Assembly: GCA_026225015.1 (NCBI GenBank)
Contig: JAMFRY010000217.1
Location: 1 to 9,858, forward strand
Reading direction: 5' to 3'
DNA length: 9,858 nucleotides
Source of the DNA: Alphaproteobacteria bacterium
GTDB lineage: Bacteria; Pseudomonadota; Alphaproteobacteria; Acetobacterales; Acetobacteraceae
Shown here: positions 5,929-9,858 of the stretch, piece by piece
Position numbering within the stretch: position 1 is the stretch's first letter
Layout: every line of letters begins with the position of its first letter
The notes under the pieces: model-generated
Told to the model about the DNA's origin: nothing
Database searches by the model: none
The model's input: the letters and a program-made list of their open reading frames with translations, nothing else
Position numbers and translations under genes: made by a program

Positions 5929-6480
5929 GTGAGCGGCGATTTAGGCCTGATATTCAGCCGCAAGACGCGGATCGGCGGCATTGGGGCGGCGCCGGAGCCG
6001 TTTCGCATCGTGGCGACCGATGCCGAGTGCCGGGCGCTGGCGGCGGTGTTCGGCCTGCCCGCCATTGCCGGGCTGAGCGGTGTGTTCGCGCTATCCGCGG
6101 CAAAAGGCCGTGGCGGAGTCATCGACGCCGAGTTGAGCTTGACGGCGAAGCTCACGCAGATTTGCGTGCTATCGCTGGAACCCTTTGATTCCGTTGTGGC
6201 GGAGCAAGAAAAGCTGCGTTTCGTGTCCGCTGCAAGCCTGGGCGAAAGCGCCGATATCGCGCAATTGAACCAGGAAAACCTCGAAGCGCCCGATGAGATT
6301 CCCTATATGGGCGATGTTATCGACCTGGGCGCGGCGCTCGCCGAACAGCTTGCATTGACGCTTGATCCCTACCCACGCAAGCCAGGGGCGGAACTGCCTG
6401 CCGCGCGCGAGGATTCCGCCGCGAATCCCTTCGCCGCCCTGGCCGCTGCGCGCAACAAACCCGCACCCGATCAGAACTGA
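5929..6480 (+). CDS. DUF177 / YceD family protein (ribosome-related)
   Basis: YceD/DUF177 proteins are encoded next to rpmF in many bacteria, and family members have been linked to 23S rRNA accumulation; the biochemical role is unclear. With GTG 5929 as start the product has 183 residues. It opens MSGDLGLIFSRKTRIGGIG, like the short N-terminus before an FSR-type segment in alphaproteobacterial relatives. Family features are TQICVLSLEPFDS (76-88), a central acidic region, and the C-terminal block PDEIPYMGDVIDLGAALAEQ (121-140) leading to LDPYPRKPGAEL and a short NPFAALAA end. The frame is open up to ATG 5821, which would add 36 residues without family resemblance (MVLQQSGMFGLG...). That start lacks a ribosome binding site and would leave 6 bases for divergent promoters. 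Family assignment is good. Confidence 0.85.
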   Translation: MSGDLGLIFSRKTRIGGIGAAPEPFRIVATDAECRALAAVFGLPAIAGLSGVFALSAAKGRGGVIDAELSLTAKLTQICVLSLEPFDSVVAEQEKLRFVSAASLGESADIAQLNQENLEAPDEIPYMGDVIDLGAALAEQLALTLDPYPRKPGAELPAAREDSAANPFAALAAARNKPAPDQN

Positions 6481-6500
6481 CCCATAAAAGGAATGGGGAA

Positions 6501-6593
6501 ATGAATAACCGCCATGACTTGCGGGGGGCCTTCGCCTCTGCTACGTCGCGCGCTGATTCAATCCGGGGCGGGCAGTCCCATCCTAGCTTTTAA
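6501..6593 (+). CDS. Possible 30-residue leader ORF upstream of rpmF
   Basis: ATG 6501 opens a 30-codon frame ending at TAA 6591-6593, preceded by AAAGGAA at 6487-6493 at a suitable distance. The peptide starts MNNRHDLRGAF and ends GGQSHPSF; it has no membrane segment or recognised domain. It sits in the 158-base gap between DUF177 and rpmF, and its stop codon lies inside the first of three tandem repeats. In the same frame, a second Ser-Phe-stop follows 33 bases later. It could be a regulatory leader peptide, a small protein, or chance. Only the position and the ribosome binding site support it. Confidence 0.3.
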   Translation: MNNRHDLRGAFASATSRADSIRGGQSHPSF

Positions 6594-6631
6594 CCCAGTC
6601 TGGCTTTTACTCAGTTCAGCTTTTAAGGCGT
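6583..6631 (+). repeat. Three tandem GCTTTTA-centred repeats before rpmF
   Basis: Three imperfect units of 16-17 bases lie head to tail: CTAGCTTTTAACCCAGT (6583-6599), CTGGCTTTTACTCAGT (6600-6615) and TCAGCTTTTAAGGCGT (6616-6631). The core GCTTTTA begins at 6586, 6603 and 6619. The third unit contains the AAGG (6625-6628) that is the likely rpmF ribosome binding site. The regular spacing suggests a protein or RNA binding array that could control L32 or the lipid genes behind it. No known operator is recognised. Confidence 0.6.
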
Positions 6632-6638
6632 AACAACG

Positions 6639-6842
6639 ATGGCCGTTCCAAAACGTAAAACCTCTCCCTCGCGCGCCGGCATGCGCCGCAGCCACCAGGC
6701 ATTGCGGGCCGAAGCCCATGCCGAATGTGGTAATTGCGGTGAGCTGAAGCGGCCGCACCATGTGTGCAGCCATTGCGGCCATTATGACAATCGGGAAGTT
6801 GTGGCTTCAGGCAAAAGCTTGAAAGGCGCCATCCGCGTATAG
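6639..6842 (+). CDS. rpmF: 50S ribosomal protein L32
   Basis: L32 is a small zinc-ribbon protein of the large ribosomal subunit. The 67-residue product begins MAVPKRKTSPSRAGMRRSHQ, the family's N-terminal signature. It contains two CxxC pairs, Cys30/Cys33 (ECGNCGEL) and Cys43/Cys46 (VCSHCGHY), so this is the zinc-binding form. It ends with a GKSLKGAIRV tail. The ATG has AAGG ten bases upstream, inside the third tandem repeat. It follows DUF177 and precedes plsX by 75 bases, matching the widespread yceD-rpmF-plsX-fabH order. Identity is certain. Confidence 0.98.
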   Translation: MAVPKRKTSPSRAGMRRSHQALRAEAHAECGNCGELKRPHHVCSHCGHYDNREVVASGKSLKGAIRV

Positions 6843-6917
6843 CGGGGGCACCCTGCATGGGCCGGGCCGTGTTGGGCATGTTTAACCGCCAGCTTCAGGC
6901 CATGATGAGTCCATGAG

Positions 6918-7955
6918 ATGAGCCGGAACACGATACTGGCCGTGGATGCGATGGGCGGGGACCAGGCGCCGGAGATGGTGATCTCCGGGTTGGAAATCGC
7001 CGTCCTGCGTCACCCGCAGGCGAAATTTCTGATCTATGGCGATCTGGCAAGGCTGCAACCGCTGCTGGCGAAAACCAAAAAATTGAAGTCGCAATCCAGC
7101 CTGTTTCACGCCGCGGAGGTCATCTCCGGCGATATGAAGCCCACCGTCGCGCTGCGCTTGCGCGATAGTTCCCTGCGCCGCGCGATCGACGCGGTACTGA
7201 ACGGGCAGGCCCAAGGGGTGATCTCTGCCGGCAATACCGGCGCGCTGCTGGCGCTCTCCAAAATCGTGCTGAAGACCATGCCAGGCATCGACCGGCCGGC
7301 CATGGCGGCGATTGCGCCATCGGCCAGAGGCGACGTCGTTTTGCTCGATCTTGGCGCCAATGTGGTCTATGATTCGCGCAATCTGGTGGAATTCGCGGTC
7401 ATGGGCGAGTTATTCGCCAAGGTGGCTTTGGGCCTGCCGGCGCCGACGGTCGGGCTGCTGAATATCGGCTCGGAAGAGGGAAAGGGAGACGAAATCCTGC
7501 GCAACGCCGCCGCAACCCTGCGCGAGAGCCCGATCGCCAAGCAGTTCCATGGTTTCGTGGAAGGCCATGATATTGCCGGCGGCACCGTGGACGTGGTGGT
7601 GACCGACGGATTTACCGGCAATGTCGCGTTGAAAACCGGCGAGGGCGCGCTGAAACTGGTCGGCGGTTTAATCAAGGATGTGTTCAATGCCGGCCCCATG
7701 GCCAAAATGGGCTATTTATTCGCCCGCGGCGGCCTGAGGCGCCTGCGTGAGACGCTGGACCCGCGGCGCTATAATGGCGCGGTTTTCCTTGGCCTGAACG
7801 GCGTGGTGGTGAAATCCCATGGCGGCGCCGATGCGCAAGGCTTCGCCCATGCGGTGGATGTCGCACTCGATATGCTGGCCAATGATTTCAACCAGCGCAT
7901 CCGCGAGGGGTTGGCGGCCATGGATCAGGCCATTCTGGCAGGATCGGAAGGCTGA
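6918..7955 (+). CDS. plsX: Phosphate acyltransferase PlsX
   Basis: PlsX converts acyl-ACP and phosphate to acyl-phosphate, the donor used by PlsY in phospholipid synthesis; it is a peripheral membrane enzyme. The 345-residue protein has the N-terminal LAVDAMGGDQAPEMV (7-21), VISAGNTGALLAL (101-113), RPAMAAIAPS (126-135), LLDLGANV (142-149), LLNIGSEEGKGDE (180-192), FVEGHDIAGGTVDVVVTDGF (213-232) and a GNVALKTGEG segment. These cover the conserved core from end to end. ATG 6918 is the first start after an in-frame TGA at 6906-6908; GATGAG at 6905-6910 is a weak ribosome binding site. fabH begins 2 bases after the stop, so the two are co-expressed, linking phospholipid synthesis to fatty-acid initiation. 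Confidence 0.97.
   Translation: MSRNTILAVDAMGGDQAPEMVISGLEIAVLRHPQAKFLIYGDLARLQPLLAKTKKLKSQSSLFHAAEVISGDMKPTVALRLRDSSLRRAIDAVLNGQAQGVISAGNTGALLALSKIVLKTMPGIDRPAMAAIAPSARGDVVLLDLGANVVYDSRNLVEFAVMGELFAKVALGLPAPTVGLLNIGSEEGKGDEILRNAAATLRESPIAKQFHGFVEGHDIAGGTVDVVVTDGFTGNVALKTGEGALKLVGGLIKDVFNAGPMAKMGYLFARGGLRRLRETLDPRRYNGAVFLGLNGVVVKSHGGADAQGFAHAVDVALDMLANDFNQRIREGLAAMDQAILAGSEG
7946..7951 (+). promoter_or_regulatory. Ribosome binding site supporting the TTG start of fabH
   Basis: GGAAGG lies six bases before TTG 7958, inside the last codons of plsX. No in-frame ATG exists before the conserved N-terminal FabH strand. This site therefore argues for TTG initiation and for coupling to plsX. Confidence 0.65.
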
Positions 7956-7957
7956 AC

Positions 7958-8956
7958 TTGTCCCAATATCCCGGCACCGCCGAGCCTTTGCTGCGCCGTG
8001 CGACATTGACGGGGCTTGGCCATTATTTGCCGCGCAATATCGTCAGCAATGCCGATCTGTCGCAACGGGTGGATACCTCCGACGAATGGATCACCGAGCG
8101 CACCGGCATCAGGCAGCGGCATTTTGCCAGCCCCGATGAAACCGCCGGTTTCATGGCCGCGCAGGCCGCGCGCGAGGCGCTCAAAGCGGCCGGGGTGGAA
8201 GCGCAGGCGCTGGATGCCATCATCCTGGCGACCTCCACACCGGACCAGGCATTCCCGGCCACCGCCGTGCATGTGCAGGCCGCCCTGGGCGCCAAACGCG
8301 CTTTCGGCTTCGACATCTCCGCGGCCTGCTCCGGCTTCATTTTTGGTCTGTCGGTGGCGGATTCCATGATCCGCTCGGGCCAGGTGAACAACGTGCTGGT
8401 GATCGGCTCGGAAGTTTATTCGCGCATTCTGAACTTCGAGGATCGCGGCACCTGCGTTCTGTTTGGTGACGGCGCCGGCGCTGCCTTGCTGCAGGCGCGG
8501 GATGTGCCTCGATCGGGGCCGGGCATCCTGTCCACCCATTTGCATTCGGATGGCACGCTGGCGGATATTCTCTATGTCGATGGCGCGGTTGGCCAGCGCG
8601 ACAAATCCGGCTTCCTGGTGATGAACGGAAGGGAGGTCTTCCGCCACGCCGTCAATTTGTTAGCCTCAGCGGTGAACGAAGCGCTGTTAGCGCATGATCT
8701 TACTGCCAAAGATATCGACTGGCTGGTGCCGCACCAGGCCAATCGGCGGATCATCGATGGCGTCGGCAAAAAACTTGGCCTGCCGCCAGAGCGGGTGGTG
8801 ATCACGGTTGATGCCCATGCCAACACCTCCGCCGCATCGATTCCGCTGGCATTATGGCAGGCGGTAAATGATGGTCGCATCAAAGCCGGGCAACTCATTC
8901 TTCTTGAAGCTCTTGGCGGCGGATTGACCTGGGGGTCGGCTTTGTTACGATTGTGA
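7958..8956 (+). CDS. fabH: Beta-ketoacyl-ACP synthase III FabH
   Basis: FabH starts type II fatty-acid synthesis by condensing acetyl-CoA (or another short acyl-CoA) with malonyl-ACP in the cytoplasm. The 332-residue thiolase-fold protein has the complete triad: Cys124 in DISAACSGFIFGL, His259 in LVPHQANRRI and Asn289 in DAHANTSAASIPLAL. Other marks are SDEWITERTGIRQR (41-54), ATSTPDQAFP (91-100) and the C-terminal LEALGGGLTWGSALL. The start is TTG 7958, two bases after plsX and preceded by GGAAGG. The next in-frame TTG (7988) lacks that support, and the one at 8006 would cut into the first strand. The extra residues before LTGLGHYLP fit a normal N-terminus. Identity is secure. Confidence 0.97.
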   Translation: MSQYPGTAEPLLRRATLTGLGHYLPRNIVSNADLSQRVDTSDEWITERTGIRQRHFASPDETAGFMAAQAAREALKAAGVEAQALDAIILATSTPDQAFPATAVHVQAALGAKRAFGFDISAACSGFIFGLSVADSMIRSGQVNNVLVIGSEVYSRILNFEDRGTCVLFGDGAGAALLQARDVPRSGPGILSTHLHSDGTLADILYVDGAVGQRDKSGFLVMNGREVFRHAVNLLASAVNEALLAHDLTAKDIDWLVPHQANRRIIDGVGKKLGLPPERVVITVDAHANTSAASIPLALWQAVNDGRIKAGQLILLEALGGGLTWGSALLRL

Positions 8957-8977
8957 ACGAAGCGTGACAAAGTTTTA

Positions 8978-9005
8978 TTGACCCCGCCAAATCGCGTGCT
9001 AATCT
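8978..9005 (+). promoter_or_regulatory. Possible ihfA promoter for a leaderless transcript
   Basis: TTGACC (8978-8983) is a good -35 match. With a 16-base spacer it faces TAATCT (9000-9005), a fair -10. Transcription about seven bases after the -10 would begin at or beside the A of the ihfA ATG (9012). The bases directly before that ATG (AATCTTGTAAA) hold no purine-rich ribosome binding site, which agrees with a leaderless mRNA. This is a reading by eye of short motifs, so confidence is moderate to low. Confidence 0.4.
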
Positions 9006-9011
9006 TGTAAA

Positions 9012-9320
9012 ATGAACACATTGACCCGCGCTCAGTTGACCGAGGCCATCTACGCAACCGTAGGTTTGTCCCGCAATGAGTCGGCAGATCTGCTGGAAGC
9101 GATGCTGGTGCGGATTGGGGATGCGCTGGCGGTTGGAAAATCGGTTAAAATCAGTGGGTTTGGTACCTTTTCGGTGCGCCAGAAGGGCAGGCGGATCGGC
9201 CGGAACCCGAAAACCGGGGTTGAAGTTCCCATCCTGCCGCGGCGCGTGCTGATTTTTCGGCCAAGCCAGATGCTGCGCGATGCGGTGAACGAAAAAGCTC
9301 TCGAACCCGCCGGGCATTGA
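9012..9320 (+). CDS. ihfA: Integration host factor subunit alpha
   Basis: IHF-alpha pairs with IHF-beta to bind and sharply bend DNA in replication, recombination and transcription. The 102-residue product starts MNTLTRAQLTEAIYATVGLSR. It has the HU/IHF core VKISGFGTFSVRQKGRR (45-61), the beta-arm GRNPKTGVEVPILPRR (63-78) with Pro66 in the place of the DNA-intercalating proline, and the closing IFRPSQMLRDAVN. The PILPRR wording favours the alpha subunit over HU or IHF-beta. It follows fabH by 55 bases and precedes a MerR-type regulator by 5 bases, a layout usual in alphaproteobacteria. It may have its own promoter and leaderless start. Identity is high. Confidence 0.95.
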   Translation: MNTLTRAQLTEAIYATVGLSRNESADLLEAMLVRIGDALAVGKSVKISGFGTFSVRQKGRRIGRNPKTGVEVPILPRRVLIFRPSQMLRDAVNEKALEPAGH

Positions 9321-9325
9321 GCATC

Positions 9326-9858
9326 ATGACCAATGAGGCGGGGAGCGACGACGATCATGTCCGCATTCCCGATCTGCCCGCGGATGGCCGGGCGCGGCCG
9401 CGGAAAACCGCCGATGCGTTCCGCACCATCAGCGAGGTTGCGGATGAACTGCATGTTCCGCAGCATGTATTGCGGTTCTGGGAGACGAAATTTCCGCAAG
9501 TCCGCCCGCTGAAACGCGGCGGCGGCCGGCGCTATTACCGGCCGGAGGATGTTTTGCTGCTCCGCCGCGTCGCTGATCTTCTCTACACCCAGGGCTACAC
9601 GATCAAGGGCGTGCAGCGGCTGCTTCGCGAAGGCGGCGGCGCCTTGCTGGACAATATCCCGCCGGCTTCGCCCGAGGAACGTCAGGCCGCCGAGGCGGAG
9701 CGCCACGTGGTTCCAGCCGTGCCCGCGCACCATGGCGCCGCGCCCTTGCCGGAACTGCCAATCCCGGGGCTCACACCCATCGAGCCGCCCTTCCGCTCGG
9801 ATAATCTTCGCCCGGCCCAGGCGAGGGCGGCGCTGCGGCCGAGGGTTGACCCGGAAAC
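9326..9858 (+). CDS. MerR-family transcriptional regulator, 3' end outside window
   Basis: An open frame from ATG 9326 runs past the window end for at least 177 residues. After a charged, flexible N-terminus (1-30) comes a MerR-type winged helix-turn-helix: AFRTISEVADELHVPQHVLR (31-50), FWETKFPQVRPLKRGGGRRY (51-70), YRPEDVLLLRRVADLLYTQG (71-90) and YTIKGVQRLLRE (91-102). The FWE and GGGRRYYRPEDV segments are the DNA-contacting parts of the family. From about 110 the sequence becomes rich in Pro and Ala with no metal-binding cysteines, so it is not a mercury- or copper-type sensor. It matches the MerR relative that usually sits right after ihfA in alphaproteobacteria, whose signal and targets I do not know. 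ATG 9326 is 5 bases after the ihfA stop, so the two are likely co-transcribed. Confidence 0.92.
   Translation, partial: MTNEAGSDDDHVRIPDLPADGRARPRKTADAFRTISEVADELHVPQHVLRFWETKFPQVRPLKRGGGRRYYRPEDVLLLRRVADLLYTQGYTIKGVQRLLREGGGALLDNIPPASPEERQAAEAERHVVPAVPAHHGAAPLPELPIPGLTPIEPPFRSDNLRPAQARAALRPRVDPE

Noticed and set aside
6843..6917. Possible terminator or small gene between rpmF and plsX
   Set aside because: GC-rich but no consistent stem with a T-run and no supported ORF; I see nothing assignable here.
8681..8693. Small perfect hairpin GCGCT-GTT-AGCGC inside fabH
   Set aside because: Short, within a conserved coding region and with no T-run; not a convincing regulatory element.
8672..8964. 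12-base exact repeat GTGAACGAAGCG at 8672-8683 and 8953-8964, with a 9-base partial copy at 9285-9293
   Set aside because: Two copies encode ordinary Val-Asn-Glu in different proteins and the other follows the fabH stop; chance in this composition is the simpler reading.
1..9858. Defence system, prophage, transposase or CRISPR content
   Set aside because: Every sizeable frame is accounted for by core metabolic, ribosomal, envelope or regulatory genes; no such hallmark is visible.

Overview
The window looks like chromosomal core sequence from a GC-rich alphaproteobacterium, most likely Acetobacteraceae (Rhodospirillales). This rests on the hisB-hisH-GNAT-hisA-hisF-hisE order, on the DUF177-rpmF-plsX-fabH-ihfA-merR block with an outward-facing bamE-like gene, and on protein wording such as the long IhfA and the four-cysteine L32. 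Lineage is inferred from gene order and remembered family sequences, not from a database search.

Region 1 (1-3480, plus strand) is the 3' part of a histidine biosynthesis operon. It holds the C-terminus of HisB, then HisH, a GNAT acetyltransferase, HisA, HisF and HisE. HisA supplies PRFAR to the HisH-HisF synthase, and HisE acts earlier on PR-ATP. Most junctions are tight: GNAT/hisA overlap by 4 bases, hisA/hisF by 7 and hisF/hisE by 8. The exception is a 79-base hisH-GNAT gap with a strong hairpin. HisE carries an unusual basic N-terminal extension of about 40 residues.

Region 2 (3481-3663) lies between convergent genes and is filled by a large inverted repeat with 35-36 base arms and a 61-base centre. 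It resembles a dispersed palindromic repeat and could end transcription from both sides.

Region 3 (5814-3664, minus strand) is a two-gene unit. A BamE/SmpA-like lipoprotein with a glycine-rich tail is followed 3 bases later by a putatively Tat-exported protein resembling PhoX/DUF839. Several positions that are acidic in PhoX relatives are changed in the latter.

Region 4 (about 5815-9858, plus strand) is the DUF177-rpmF-plsX-fabH block, which links ribosome assembly to fatty-acid and phospholipid synthesis. It is followed by ihfA and a MerR-family regulator that runs off the window. The DUF177 start is placed at GTG 5929, which leaves about 114 bases for divergent promoters. The 158 bases before rpmF hold a possible 30-codon ORF and three tandem copies of a GCTTTTA-centred unit. 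ihfA has a promoter-like sequence positioned for a leaderless mRNA.

I see no RNA gene, CRISPR array, insertion sequence with transposase, or phage gene, and no gene-free stretch longer than 300 bases. Nothing here amounts to a clearly new multi-gene system. The most unusual items are the altered PhoX-like protein, the rpmF leader repeats, the HisE extension and the palindromic element.
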